Assembly (NCBI RefSeq): GCF_024166365.1
Contig: NC_064820.1
Location: 83,652,001-83,716,000 of the forward strand
DNA: 64,000 bases
Reading direction: 5' to 3'
Origin: Elephas maximus indicus
Taxonomy: Eukaryota; Chordata; Mammalia; Proboscidea; Elephantidae
Below, in pieces: positions 21,851-33,189 of this stretch. The translations under genes and the position numbers were made by a program. The notes under the pieces are model-generated. The model saw nothing but the letters and a program-made list of their open reading frames with translations. It had not been told where the DNA came from and ran no database searches. Position 1 is the stretch's first letter, and every line of letters starts with the position of its first letter.

Positions 21851-22066
21851 TCAAACTAGTGCCAGTTGCTATGGAGTTGATTCTGAACCATGGCTACCCC
21901 ATGTGTATCAGAGTAAAACTATGCTCCATAGGGTTTACAATGGCTGATTTTTTGGAAATAGATCACTAGGCCTTGCTTCCGAAGCATTTCTGGGTGGATG
22001 CAAACCTCCAACCTTTTGGTTAGCAGCTGAGCACATTATCTGCTTGCACAACCCAGGGACTCCATA
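21851..22066 (-). mobile_element. AfroSINE, second subfamily
   Basis: Reading the minus strand, it starts 'ggagtccctgggttgtgcaa' and ends near 'ccatagcaactggcactag'. It contains the subfamily-specific block read on + as 'tggctgattttttggaaata'. The same type is at 29918-30122 and 34520-34710. Confidence 0.85.
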
Positions 22067-22234
22067 GGACAGACAGCACTTCTGATCTCCAAACTCATTA
22101 TTTACTTACATGATCAAAGTGTCTATAAGTAAAATCATTAGCACTTCCTAGCCCCATCCCTTCTCCTGTCCCCATTCGGTCTGCAATAACACTTCCTGTG
22201 ACCCTTTGTATTTGTCTGGTCAGCTCTTATTTTG

Positions 22235-23580
22235 AAAAATGTAGCCAATGTGAGAACTAAAATCATAAAACTCTTAAAAGGAAAAGAGTAATGCTTTGGG
22301 ACTTAAGTTTTAACAATTATTTCTTAGATGTAACACCAAAAGCATGAGCAACATGAAATAAAATAGATAAAGGGACCACATCAAAATTAAAAAATTTGCA
22401 CAAAGGACTTTATCAATTAAGTGAAGAGACAAGCTACAAATTGGGAGAAAATAGTTGGGAACCATATATCTGATAAGGGTTTAATATTCAGAATATACAA
22501 AGAACTCCTATAACTTTTCAACAAAAAGACAAACCACCCAATCAAAAAAATAGGCAAGGATATCAAATAGATATTTCACCAAAGAGTATATACAAATGGC
22601 CAACAAGCACATGAAAAGATGCTCAGTGTCATTAGTCATTAAACCAAAGCTCCCAAGCCCCCTGCCACTGAGTCAGTTTCAACTCATATCGACCCTGTAG
22701 GACAGAGTAGAACTGCTCCATGGGATTTCCAAGGCTGTAAACCTTTATGGGAGCACACTGTCACAACTTTCTCCTGCAGAGTGGCTGGTGGGTTCAAACC
22801 ACAGACCTTCTGGTTAGCAGGTGACCGCCTTAACCACTGCACCACCAGGTCTCTTTTATTAGTGATTAGGGAGATACAAGTCAAAACCACAACAGGATAC
22901 CTCTTCACCCCCATTAGAATGGCTGTTATAAAAAATGGAAAACAACAGGTATTGACGAGGATGTGAAAAAATTGGAACCATCATCTACTGCTGCTGGGAT
23001 AGTAAAATGATGTAGCCATTGTGGAAAACAGTTCAATTCTTCAAAAACTTAAACGTAGAATTACAATGAACCTCTGCAATTCCACTCCTAGGTATATACG
23101 TACCAAAAAATTTTTAAAGCAGAAACTCAAACAGATACTTGGGCACCAATGTTCGTTGCAACACTATTCATAAAAGCCAAAAGCTGGGAACCCATGTCCA
23201 TCAACAGATAAATAGGTAAACAAACGTGGAATTATCATTAACCTATAAAAAGAAATGAAGTCCTGATACATGCCTCAACATGGATGAATCTTGAAAACAT
23301 TATCCTCAGTGAAAAAAGCTACAAAAGGACAATATTGCATAATTTCATTTGTTTGAAATAGGCAAATGTATAGAGATGAAAGTTTTTTAGTGGTTACCAG
23401 GGTTGGGGGAGTCTTAACTTAGGGGGCACTGAGTTTCTGTTAATGGTGGTGAAATACTTTGGAAATGGATAGTAGTGATGATTACACATCATGATGAACA
23501 TAACCGATGTCACTGAATTGTACGTGTAAAAAGTGTTGTTGAATTGGCAAATGTTTTGTTATATATATACCTTACCGCTT
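22235..23580 (+). mobile_element. Old L1 3' part (ORF2 C-terminus and 3' UTR)
   Basis: Typical L1 text runs in + orientation: 'ctgataagggtttaatattc', 'catgaaaagatgctcagtgt', 'atggaaaacaacaggtattg', 'catggatgaatcttgaaaac', and a 3' end near 'tgaattgtacgtgtaaaaag'. ORF2 is not open. A SINE interrupts it at 22642-22857. The divergence looks greater than in the L1 nest at 2.7-17 kb. Confidence 0.85.
22642..22857 (-). mobile_element. AfroSINE inserted in old L1
   Basis: Minus-strand SINE: the + strand shows its tail first ('cactgagtcagtttcaactc') and the head last ('accactgcaccaccaggtct'). The L1 text continues across it ('cattagtcatta' before, 'ttattagtgattaggg' after). Confidence 0.9.
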
Positions 23581-24584
23581 CGGTAGAGAAGGGGCATGTT
23601 TGTTTCTTCATTATTCTTGATCCATCTTCTCATAACCTTTTCTCCTTACTCTCTCCCCTCTCCTCCCCAGCCTTCATCAGGATCCTCTAGGGCTAAGCAA
23701 ATGAGAACAAATGATAGGAAAGGAACAGAGGGCATTATATTAAACATGTGTAGCTTGTGGTTTTGGCCTGAGTGTCTGGTGTCCTTTGCATTCTAAATAT
23801 GGCTGCTTTGTAGGCCATATTAATGTGACTTGAATATACTGGCTTCTACTCTCACCACAGGGACTTCCCACACTGGACTATGGGCATGCCCTCAGCTGAT
23901 CTCTTAGCCTCTCTCTGCTGGGATCCTCTGCCCTCTTAGATAGAGTCCTTCTCCAGGAGCTCTGGTATCACATGGCCTATGGAAACTCACTCACCCTTAA
24001 CTCTTCAAACGGCAGAAATGCATCTTACTACCCTGCTGTCCTCTGTCCCCTTATCCTACCACCCAGCTCCAGCTAGCTCAGCAAGCTCTCCTGAGAACCA
24101 TGGCATTCTCTATTCTGGTAGCAGTATTGTGCAGGCTGAGAGATTTTGGCACCCAGCAAGCTTTTAGCTGTGAAGTTTGTCTCCCCTTCTTGCAAAAATC
24201 CCCAACCTGAGGTTCTCTTGGAATCCCTATTTTCTTGCTTTGGGGCGGGGGATCCCCTTCCCCTTGCGGGGGTGGAGGGAGGGAAAAACAAAGCTTGCTT
24301 CTCTTACAAATTCCCTTCAAAGAACCTTCTTTCTCATGGGCCTCTTGTCTCTTAACTAGTCTTGTGGATTTCCTTTAGCACCTCTCTTTAGAATGTAGGC
24401 TCCTTATCACCCACTGACAGCTTTAAAGCTTTAGCCAACACCTGAGACAACAGGAAGAGTGCCATTCCATATCTTGTTAGTTTTGGTTCTGCTTAAAGTG
24501 TTCTTTCTCCTTTCCTAGACTTGTCTTCAGCCTCAACCCTCTTTCCTATCCCACCCCGTTAATCCTTATCTAAAATGTCATAGA
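23581..24584. other. Single-copy sequence
   Basis: No gene or named repeat is recognised. Overlapping short frames on both strands near 24070-24360 come from a pyrimidine/purine-biased stretch and show no protein family features. Confidence 0.4.
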
Positions 24585-24784
24585 AAAACCCATTGCCGTC
24601 AAGTCGATGCCAAATCATAGCAATCTTGTAGGACCGAACAGTGCTATAGGGCTTCCGAGGCTGTAGATCCTTACAGAAGCAGACTGCCATATCTTTCTCC
24701 CACAGAGCAGATGGTGGGCTTGAACTGCTTGCTGACCTTTTGATTAGCAGCCGAGTGATTAACCACTGTGCCACCAGGGCTCCT
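24585..24784 (-). mobile_element. AfroSINE
   Basis: It runs from 'aaacccattgccgtcaagtc' (tail, + strand) to 'accactgtgccaccagggct' (head). Confidence 0.9.
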
Positions 24785-24917
24785 TAAAATGTCATAGTAA
24801 ATAGCAAATAGTGAGGAAAAAGGGGTTTGATGAGAACTTTATCACAGAACAAAAACTAAAAATCAAAAAAATATATTTATTTAATAAAATAGGGATTGTA
24901 AGTATGATCGTACACTT

Positions 24918-25252
24918 ATTTTTTAAATTGTGTGTTAGGTGAAGTTTACAGCGCAAATTAGTTGCTCATTCAAAAATGTATATACTAATTGTTTTGGACA
25001 TTGGTTGCAATCCCCACAATGTAGCAGCACTCTCCCCTTTTCCCTTTCCACCACGGGTTCCCCAAGTCCCTTCCTGCCTTCTCATCTTTGCTTTTGAGCA
25101 GGTGTTGCCCATTTGGTCTCATACTTGATTGAATTAAGAAGCATGTTCCTCACATGTGTTATTGTTTTATAGGCCTGTCATCTTTGGCTGAAAGGTGGAC
25201 TTCGGGAGTAGCTTCAGTTCTGAGTTAGCAGGGTGTCTGGGGTATATACTCA
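24918..25252 (-). mobile_element. L1 3' UTR fragment
   Basis: This is related to the L1-A 3' UTR: compare 'ttgtgtgttaggtgaagttt' here with 'ttgtgctttaggtgaaggtt' at 2704, followed by 'tttggctgaaaggtggactt' and 'gttagcagggtgtctggggt'. Only the last 0.33 kb of the element remains. Confidence 0.8.
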
Positions 25253-26499
25253 TCCTGAAACTAAAAAAAGAATCAAAAATTTTTTTGGCATTAACTGATA
25301 AACTAATATGATAGCACAGTATGTCTTCCTTCACTTTACATTCAATGACAGGAAGATGAATATTTGTACAAAAATATTCAAGACTTTCATCAGTTTCCTG
25401 AGAGCTTCTCTTACACTTTTGAAATTCAAATCACCTTCTTTTGAAGAGCCCGGTTTGTCAAAGTCCTTGTTGGTTTTCTCTCCCTCCCTGTCAGCTGCTC
25501 TAACTGCCACATCCTTTTTTGTTAATGGGTTTACCCAAGAGTGAGTAGTTCTCCAACTTCATGCTCACTTCATGAAAGTGCTTCCAATTTGCATCTTTAC
25601 AATATCCGAAAAATCAGCTAGAGGCCGAAGGAGGTTGAGATGACTGGCTAGATAGAGGCTGGTTTAACAAAGATAGGGTGTTTGCGTGCAGACACATTTT
25701 ATAAGTGGTGAGCAAGCTCATCAGTGAACATCAAGTTATGACAATTTTTGCTTCTTCATGCAACCCCCTAACTTTGGAGCTTAGAGACAGAGTACTGGGA
25801 TAACCAGGGGCCCCTGCCAGCCCCCAGGGAAGAGTTGGATCTTAAGTGCTTCTCAACTAAGATAAGGCAAAGACTGACTAGAGTTGCAGAGAGCTCACAG
25901 AAGATGAGAATGATCTGTGCTTCAGAGCAAATGTTGAGTCATAGAGCTGTGAAGGGACTGGAAGAATCTGAAGGAGGAGTGGGGGGAGGTACCAAGACCA
26001 GTTTGGCCTCTGTGACCAAATGGGTCAGCCCTGTACTAAAAAAATGGGACAAAAATGACCTTTTTTGGTCAGTTGGAATTCAGCTCTGCGCCTTAAGGAA
26101 CTAAAAGCATCCTTGTAAGATGGCAGATTCCTTACCCACATCAACATACAGGATAGAGGTTCAAGTCATATTTTGCAAAATGGGTCCTCCCTAGTCAAAC
26201 ACTTCCAGAAATGATCTCTTCCTAAACCTATCCCCCCTCCCACCCAGTACTTCAATGTCTGCTTGGCCTGCTGAGAGGCTCTACCAATACAAGCAGAGCA
26301 TCTAATCTTAAAGTCCTGTTAGGATTTAAGGCCATTCCCCACTCTCAGTGACAGAGAAAAGATAGAAGCAATCACCATTCCTTTCCATAAGCACAACCTG
26401 AACTGGGAAGGAAAGCAATGGTGTATTAAGGAGAATGGAAATGGGGGGCAGGGTCACGGTGGGCGGCCTGTACGGTGGCTGACAGTCATACAGTGTAAT
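25253..26499. other. Single-copy sequence
   Basis: No gene is recognised. Open frames at 25308-25544 and 25835-26104 lack domain features or splice context that I could connect. Confidence 0.4.
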
Positions 26500-26845
26500 C
26501 CCCTCCTTTTCAGTATGGGCTGGATTTAGTGACTCATCTCTAGAAATAGAACATGACAGAAGTAAAGGATGTCAGTTCTGAAAGATTAAGTCATAATAGA
26601 TTACTGCTTGCACCATAGGTGCTCTCCTTCTCTTGGATCCCCCCCCATTCTACACCCAAGTCAAGTCTTCAGGTGGGGTAGCAACTTCCACCAACAGCTG
26701 AATTGTAACCCCAAAGAGAACACTGGAGCCAGAGGCATCCAGTTGTGCCCATATTCCTGACCCTCAGAAACTGGGTAAGATAAGACTTTGTTTCTAGCTC
26801 CTATCATTCATGTTAATTTGCTACACAACAATAGATAATATGGGA
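26500..26845 (+). mobile_element. MLT1-type LTR (ERVL-MaLR relic)
   Basis: The order of blocks follows an MLT1 LTR: 'ggatttagtgactcatctct', 'taagtcataatagattac', then 'cctgaccctcagaaactggg' and the end 'ttgctacacaacaatagata'. It is non-coding and diverged. The 3' end of a similar LTR is at 39016-39101. Confidence 0.65.
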
Positions 26846-27074
26846 GGGTGTGTGGTTATCGTATGGGAGTCGTTACCTCATTTTCTGCATCCTAAGAGAA
26901 AAATATTAGAATTTCTGAACAATACCGCAAGTATATGAGGTTTTAGAACTTTTTTTTTGATGGCTCTCTAAGTCCTATTGCCACGGTCAGTACCAACAGT
27001 GCCAGGTCAGGGAACATGAGTGCAACCAAAATGCTCTGCTGCCCCTGCACATGCTTCCTGCCTGTACCACGACA

Positions 27075-27215
27075 CTCACCATTCTGTATTGTCATTGTCT
27101 TACCAGGCTGTGAGCTCCTTGAGGGTAAGGACCATGTATTTTTTCTCTTTGTTACACACTGTGTCAGATGCCAGGATACACAGTAGGCGCTCAATAAGTG
27201 TAAAAGAAGTCGTAA
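27075..27215 (+). mobile_element. L2 LINE 3' end
   Basis: It has the characteristic L2 end: 'gctgtgagctccttgagggt', 'aaggaccatgtatttt' and 'cagtaggcgctcaataagtg'. Confidence 0.7.
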
Positions 27216-27428
27216 ACATGTTTGTGCTTTACACTTTCCATCAGGGCTCATGCTATCCTAGTCCAACCTAGGTGACTAAGCTAGCATTCCTATTAACCAC
27301 TCCACTACCTGTTATTTTTTTCCAACTCCATTTTCCTTAAGGAAATAACTAATTTATCTCCATTGTGTCTAAACCAAAAAACACCCACTCCACCCTGTGG
27401 AAGGAGAAAACCTCTGTAAACATGGATC

Positions 27429-28063
27429 GATGACTAAACAGCATCAGGAAACGTGCCACCTGCCCTTTGCAGTGAGTCCTTGATCTTTGTAGGCTTATCT
27501 CAGCACTAGGTACAAGCTATAAACCAGTCTTGTGCAGGGAAAGTCCCACATGGAAAGAAAAAAAAAAAAGCTTGAACAAATGGAGGGGGGAAATCTCAGA
27601 TAAGGATTGGAAGATGAAGAGGGAAAAACTGAATCTATCTAAATCTGGAGACCATAAAAGTGTTTGAAGCCATAGCTGATATCTTGGAGGAGATTCCAGA
27701 GTAAACAAAACTTGCCTAAGGAGTCTGGATAGTGTAATTGTTCACCCTGATTTGACTAAGGCACTGAAGGTCTTCCAGCTGATACAGACCGAGCCCTTTG
27801 AAGAAGCCCAAAGCCCCAGATACATACTTTCCTAGAATAGGCAACAGCGTGGAGCCCTATCAAGGCTGAGTAAACACAACCTGAAGGTAAGATATATCCC
27901 CCTCCATTTGTTCAAGCTGTATTACAAATGCTTTTTCCATGTGGGACTTTCCTTGCACAAGATTGACTTCACAGCTTGTACCTAGTACCGAGATAAGTCT
28001 TACAAAGATCAAGGACCCACTGCAAAGGGCAGGTGGCATGCTGTCTGATGCTGTTTAGTCATC
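27429..28063. repeat. Long inverted repeat (160/166-nt arms, ~309-nt loop)
   Basis: The left arm 27429-27588 is the reverse complement of the right arm 27898-28063. Matching blocks include 'tgccacctgccctttgcagt' with 'actgcaaagggcaggtggca', 'actaggtacaagct' with 'agcttgtacctagt', and 'gcttgaacaaatggaggg' with 'ccctccatttgttcaagc'. Identity by eye is about 85-90%. The loop has no recognisable gene. It could be a DNA-transposon relic or an inverted duplication. Confidence 0.85.
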
Positions 28064-28082
28064 AATTTGTATTTAGAGTCCT

Positions 28083-28262
28083 TGAAACCCTGGTGGCATA
28101 GTGGTTAAGAGCTGTGGCTGCTAACCAAAAGGTCAGCAGTTCAAATCTACCAGGAGCTCCTTGGAAACTCTATGGGGCAGTTCTACTCCGTCCTATACGG
28201 TCCCTTATGAGTGGGAATCGACTCGACGGCAATGGGTTTGGTTTTTTTTTTTTTTTTTTTTT
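28083..28262 (+). mobile_element. AfroSINE with T-rich tail
   Basis: Complete SINE: 'gaaaccctggtggcatagtg' to 'cgactcgacggcaatgggtt', followed by a run of T at 28243-28262. It sits directly beside the inverted repeat. Confidence 0.92.
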
Positions 28263-28571
28263 CTCCTTCCAGAGTTTGGAACAAGGGCCAGACTTTGAAA
28301 TCAGCAACAAAAATATCATCCTAAAATCAGAAGATGATTAGGTCCTTTGATTTCAACAAATTAAATATTCACTCAATTAGTATTATTTAAGTGCCAAGCA
28401 CTGCTCTAGGAAACCAAGATGTTCTATTCAACCATCCAGACATGGGACTTCCACCTGGTGGGAAGACAGATTTATACATTTATACATACAACACACACAA
28501 TACATTGTGGTGTTTACTCTTCCAGGAGAGGTACAAAATAGGAGCAGCTATCCCAGGTCAGCGATGCTGTG

Positions 28572-28770
28572 TTGTTGTGTGCCATTGAATCATTATGACT
28601 CACAGCAACCCAAGAAAGAATAGAGCTGCCCCATAGGGTTTCCTAGGCTGTAATCCTTATGGGAGCAGATCACCAGGTCTTTTCTGCTATGGATCAGCAG
28701 GTGGGTTCAAACTGCCAGCCTTTTGGTTAGCAGCCCAGAGCTTAACCAATGTGATACCAGGGCCCCTTTC
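28572..28770 (-). mobile_element. AfroSINE with RTE-like terminus
   Basis: A minus-strand SINE whose end reads 'gttgttgtgtgccattgaat' on the + strand, the terminal sequence of the RTE LINEs in this window. The head ends at 'ggtaccagggcccc'-like text near 28755-28768. Confidence 0.85.
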
Positions 28771-29917
28771 CCAGGTCGGTAGAGTTAAAGGTCCCTTCCC
28801 TGGGAAGGTTTCCCCAAGTTTAGACCTGGAGGATGAGTTAGTAAAACAAAGAGGAAAAAGAAAAAACTAAGCAAAGCAATCAGCATATATGTTAAGGCTC
28901 AGAATCAGTTAAGAATCTGAATTAATCATCCTGGAAAAGAAAAGGCTAAAAGTTGAATGAAAGATTTTCAGGTATAATGAGTTCTTTATACAGACGGCAA
29001 TGACCTCCTCCCTCAGGCTACCTCACAGGAAAGCCTCGTCAGAGTAGATCCAGGCTCAGGGAAGAACCAGCCAGTGTATATGGGCCTGGAGGCATCGAAG
29101 CACTGTCAGGAGAGAGGTACAACTGTGGTAATCGGAATCCTCTCAGGGAGATCCTGCGTGGGGTTGGATGGAATATGGTCTTTGGGGGTGAGTAAGAGCC
29201 CTCCAAAGGGTTGTTATATAAGAAATAAGTGGTCATTAAACTGCCTTCTGAGAAGTGGAGTCAGTAATCTGCCAGGCTTTTGTTTTGTCAAATGGAATGT
29301 GCCAGTTGGCACATTCTGAGGCTGAGATCCCAGAGGAGTGTCTGGGAAGCCTCCAGCTGCCTTCCCTCTCCAACTTCTCCCATCCAGTGCTCAGCCTCTC
29401 CTCTAAGAAGTTTGATATTAAAAGAACATCACTTTGAAGGAACACCAAATTATTTGCCTTCCCAGAAGGTTCACAAGTCTGTTTGGCCCTGTCCATAAGA
29501 AAGAAGGACATTGACTATTCTTCATCCACATTTTACACTTTTCCCTGCCTCCTAACAGTCTTCCAAACACTGCATATAAACCAGAAGCAGTTGATTAGCA
29601 CCTGGAATGGAGGAAGGGGAGCCCCAGCTGAGATGATGGTTCAGAAACAAAGCCAGCTCCAAATTGAGTGCTGGAGATTCTGTTCCTTAACCCCTTCCCT
29701 CTACCACAGGGCCAGTGAGATTGAGGGTGCCATAGGGACCAGTAAATATAAGGAAAAATCCAACATACCGACATTTAAGGAAACACAAATTAAAAAATGC
29801 ATTCATATTTAAACCTGTCAAACAAGCAAGCCATTTTAAAATTGGATAGTATCAAGAACAGGTAAAAGTGAAGTAAAATTCTATTCACTAATGGTATGAT
29901 GTGTAAAACCTTTGTCA
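28771..29917. other. Single-copy sequence
   Basis: No gene is recognised. Short frames at 29039-29511 (-) and 29483-29812 (+) have no family features. Confidence 0.4.
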
Positions 29918-30122
29918 AAGCCAGTTGCCATTGAGTTGATTTCCACTCATGGTGACCCCGCATTATGTCAGAGTATAGCTGTGCTTCATGGGGTTTTCAG
30001 TGGCTGATTTTTTGGAAATAGATCAGCAGCTTTTTCTTCCGAGGCACCTCTGGGCAGACTTGAACCCCTAACCTATCAGTTAGCATCCAAGCATGTTAAC
30101 TGTTCGCACCACCCAGGGACTC
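29918..30122 (-). mobile_element. AfroSINE, second subfamily
   Basis: Same type as 21851-22066: 'gccagttgccattgagttga' at the tail, the block 'tggctgattttttggaaata', and the head at 'caccacccagggactcc'. Confidence 0.88.
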
Positions 30123-30554
30123 CATCAAAGCCCAGTAGGAGATATATAGAAGGGGTTTTAAAATATTCATATATAACCCAATAACATGGGAAATGTTATG
30201 TTTTAATGTTAAATGGAAGTCAGAGCTACATGGAATATGTTCTCACCTATGCAAAATAACAAATAAGATAAATTAACAAAGGTCATTGCTGGGTGATGTG
30301 ATATATGGAACACTCTGGCTTCACACATTAGTCTCATGAGCTTGGTCAATGTGAGTTTGTATATTGAGATGGATTTGTTCTCAGGATCCTTATAAAATTT
30401 TGAGCAAGGGCAAGTTGCAAAGCCTGGATCACATTAAATCCAACAAACTAATGAACGACTACCTGTCACTCCTTTCACTGGCAACACATTCAGTATCACT
30501 ACTGGACACTTGTTACTAGGTCCAGAAGACAGGAAAGAACAAGACAGCGCTCCA

Positions 30555-30703
30555 GTCACAAATGACCTGCCAAGGTCAATGCGTAGAGGTAAACCAACGC
30601 ATAGAGGAATGAGTCAGAAACTGCTACCAGACTGTTGTAAAGAAAGGGTCTGTCACAATAAATAATAGCCTCATTACCTGAACCAGAGTGCAGGGTCAGA
30701 GTG
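30555..30703. repeat. Direct repeat, copy 1
   Basis: About 150 nt from 'gtcacaaatgacctgccaag' to 'gtgcagggtcagagtg', repeated in the same orientation at 32371-32522 with roughly 80-85% identity by eye. The family is not identified. Confidence 0.8.
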
Positions 30704-30834
30704 GGACAGCTGGGATCCATTTCCCTTGCTTAGGGCCTGGTCAGAGCTGCCTCTAGTGGTGGGGTTTGGGAGGACCTAGTAGAGAATGGGCTGCATCTGA
30801 AGGGACACCGAGGTGAGGCACAAAAAACAAAAAG

Positions 30835-31038
30835 AAAACAACCAAAACTGGTGCCATCGAACTGACTCTGACTGATAGCAACCCTATAGGACAGAGCTGC
30901 CCTATAAAGTTCCCAAGGCTGAAATCTTTCTGGAAGTGGATTGCCACGTCTTCCTTCCACAGAGCAGCTGATGGGTTCAAACCGCTGACCTTTCAGTTGG
31001 CAGCTGAGCATTTAACTACTGTGCTACCAAGGCTCCTT
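30835..31038 (-). mobile_element. AfroSINE
   Basis: The tail 'ggtgccatcgaactgactct' and the head 'ctactgtgctaccaaggctc' are read on the + strand. Confidence 0.9.
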
Positions 31039-31506
31039 GGTGAAGCACAAGACCCCTGAAAGCCAATGAGTTAATGGTACAGTGATGCTAGCAGCTGCTG
31101 GTGATATAGGGGAGAGGCGAGATTAACAGATGGAATCTTAAAGCTCACTAAGCTTCTGATGATGATGCTGGCTTGAAAATGGAATTTAATATCGTTATCT
31201 AGTTCTGTGACCAATAGACATCAATCAGTCTAATCTTTGGGCACACTCAGTTACCATCTTGCTGAATTCTGGAATTCTGGAAGTGGATGGCTCCTACTAG
31301 CAACCCAAACCATGCCTTTTATAGTCAATAGCACCCCATTCATCCTTTGTGTTTAGGTGTTCGAGATAAATGTCCGTTGACATTTCAGTTGTATACAATA
31401 TTTCTTAAAGTTGTATCTGTAATGATTTATCTTTGGGGATTGGGATAATAAGAGAAAGCAGTGGTTAGCTTGTATGCGTGACCTTTCTTATAAACAATAT
31501 TGTTTT
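31039..31506. other. Single-copy sequence
   Basis: No gene or repeat is recognised. Confidence 0.4.
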
Positions 31507-31595
31507 GTGAGGGTCTCTCCTTGAAAAAGAGGAACAAACACTGGCTATGTTTGTGAAGGTCTCTCCCTGGAAAAGAACAAATACTGGCTATGTTT
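31507..31595. repeat. Short tandem duplication (46/43 bp, two copies)
   Basis: 'gtgagggtctctccttgaaa...' at 31507 is followed immediately by 'gtgaaggtctctccctggaa...' at 31553. Both units end in 'actggctatgttt'. Confidence 0.85.
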
Positions 31596-31757
31596 AGGTT
31601 CAGGTAGTATATTTGTCTTTAAACTGTTAAATCAGAGTTATATTGGCCAACAAAAGCCTATTTAAAAAATGCTTTGATTTCTATACAGGTAGTCCCTGAC
31701 TTATGACAAGGTTACATTCAGACTCCGTCATAAGTCAGTTTTGACTTAAGTCAAGTA

Positions 31758-32368
31758 ACTTTCTTGTTGCTAGGTGCCATCAAGTCAGTTCTGACTCATA
31801 GCAATCCTATGTACAACAAAACGAACCACTGCTCAGTCCTGTGCCATCCTCACAATCCTTGTTATGCTTGAGCCCATTGTTGCAGCCATTGTGTCAGTCC
31901 ATCTCATTGAGTCTTCCTATTATTCTCTGATCCTTTACCCAGAATGTCCTTCTCCAGGGACTCATCCCTCCTGATAACATGTCCAAAGTATGTGAGACCA
32001 AGTCTTGCCATCCTTGCTTCCAAGGAGTACTCTGGCTGTGCTTCTTCTGAGACAAATTTGTTCGTTCTTCCGGCAGGTCATGGTATAGGCAATATTCTTT
32101 GCCAACACCATAATTCAAATGCATCAATTCTTCTTCAGTCTTCCTTATTCATTGTCCAGCTTTTGCAAGCATATGAGGTGATTGAACATACCATGGCTTG
32201 GGTCAGGTGCACCTTAGTCCTCAAAGCGAGGTCTTTGCTTTTTAACACGTTAAAGAGGCGTTTTGCAGCATATTTGCTCAATGCAATACACATTTGCTTT
32301 CCTGACTGCTGCTTCTATGGGTATAGATAGTGAATCCAAATAAAATGAAATCCTCAACAGTATTTTCT
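31758..32368 (-). mobile_element. RTE LINE 3' fragment
   Basis: Minus-strand RTE: it starts at the terminal sequence 'ggtgccatcaagtcagttct', then 'gttgcagccattgtgtcagt', 'ccctcctgataacatgtcca' and 'gcatatgaggtgattgaaca', up to 'tgaatccaaataaaatgaaa'. It parallels 39865-40460. Confidence 0.88.
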
Positions 32369-32370
32369 CT

Positions 32371-32522
32371 GTCACAAAAGACCTGCCAAGGTTGATGCGT
32401 AGAGGTAAACCAGCATGTAGAGGAATGAGCTAGAAACTGTTACCAGAGCTGCTGTTAAAAAGGGTGCCTGGTCACAATAGATAAGAGCCTCATGACCTGA
32501 ACCAGAGTGCAGGGTCAGAGTG
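32371..32522. repeat. Direct repeat, copy 2
   Basis: Second copy of the sequence at 30555-30703. It begins three bases after the RTE coding-side end and lies inside the split DNA transposon. Confidence 0.8.
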
Positions 32523-32793
32523 AGATCCACACTAAGGCCACAGCAACCTCGGTAAGTCTTCTGTAACTTTTTTCAGTTTTCATTATTTGACTTTTATTAT
32601 TAGTATCTTTATTTTTTTTTTATAAATCAGATCCTTGTCTTTAGGAGTTGGCATGAGAATGATAACATCAGCAAATTTCACCTGTGACATTCTATGTAGT
32701 ACATATCACTGACCATAAGTAAAAAAAAAAAAAAAAAAGGTCATTAAGTATGGTTCGTCGTTAACTCGAATACATCGTAAGTTGGGGACTAGC

Positions 32794-33185
32794 CATTAAA
32801 CATTGTTGCCTTAAGTAAAAAAGGTTAAGTAGCTGAGCCAGTAATAATTATGCCCACAACTCCTCTCACTGGGTGTTGGGTGAGCACCTGTTTCTCTTGC
32901 AACAGGCCTGGGGGATGCCTGCTCCCGTTGGCAGGCTCTGGACTAGGGCTGTAAGAAGGTTGGGCTGCTTCTACCGGTGATGCTTTTAGACTGGGTCAAC
33001 TGTAGTGATTACTCCTGTACAAACCCACCAAGTTATCAAGCAGATTAAATCCAAAGTAATGAATAAGATCTAGTTAATCTGTTAGATGAGGAGAGACAGC
33101 CTACCTTGGGACAGAGGTGCCTAGGTGCAAAAGTGAACAGATGGTACCATATCTTTTTCTTACTAATAACATCAACTAATTTTTT
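32794..33185. other. Single-copy sequence
   Basis: No gene or known repeat is seen. Confidence 0.4.
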
Positions 33186-33189
33186 AGTG

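Larger units (their letters stand above)
31686..32793. mobile_element. Mariner/Tigger-like DNA transposon split by an RTE insertion
   Basis: The left end 'caggtagtccctgacttatg' (31686) pairs as an inverted repeat with the right end 'cgtaagttggggactagcc' near 32773-32791. Such ends with a TAAG core resemble TcMar/Tigger-type elements. Between them lie an RTE fragment (31758-32368) and one copy of the direct repeat. No transposase frame remains. Confidence 0.55.

Noticed and set aside
28083..28160. tRNA gene-like A and B boxes
   Set aside because: These belong to the tRNA-derived head of AfroSINEs, which recurs more than 20 times; no complete cloverleaf or tRNA gene is present.
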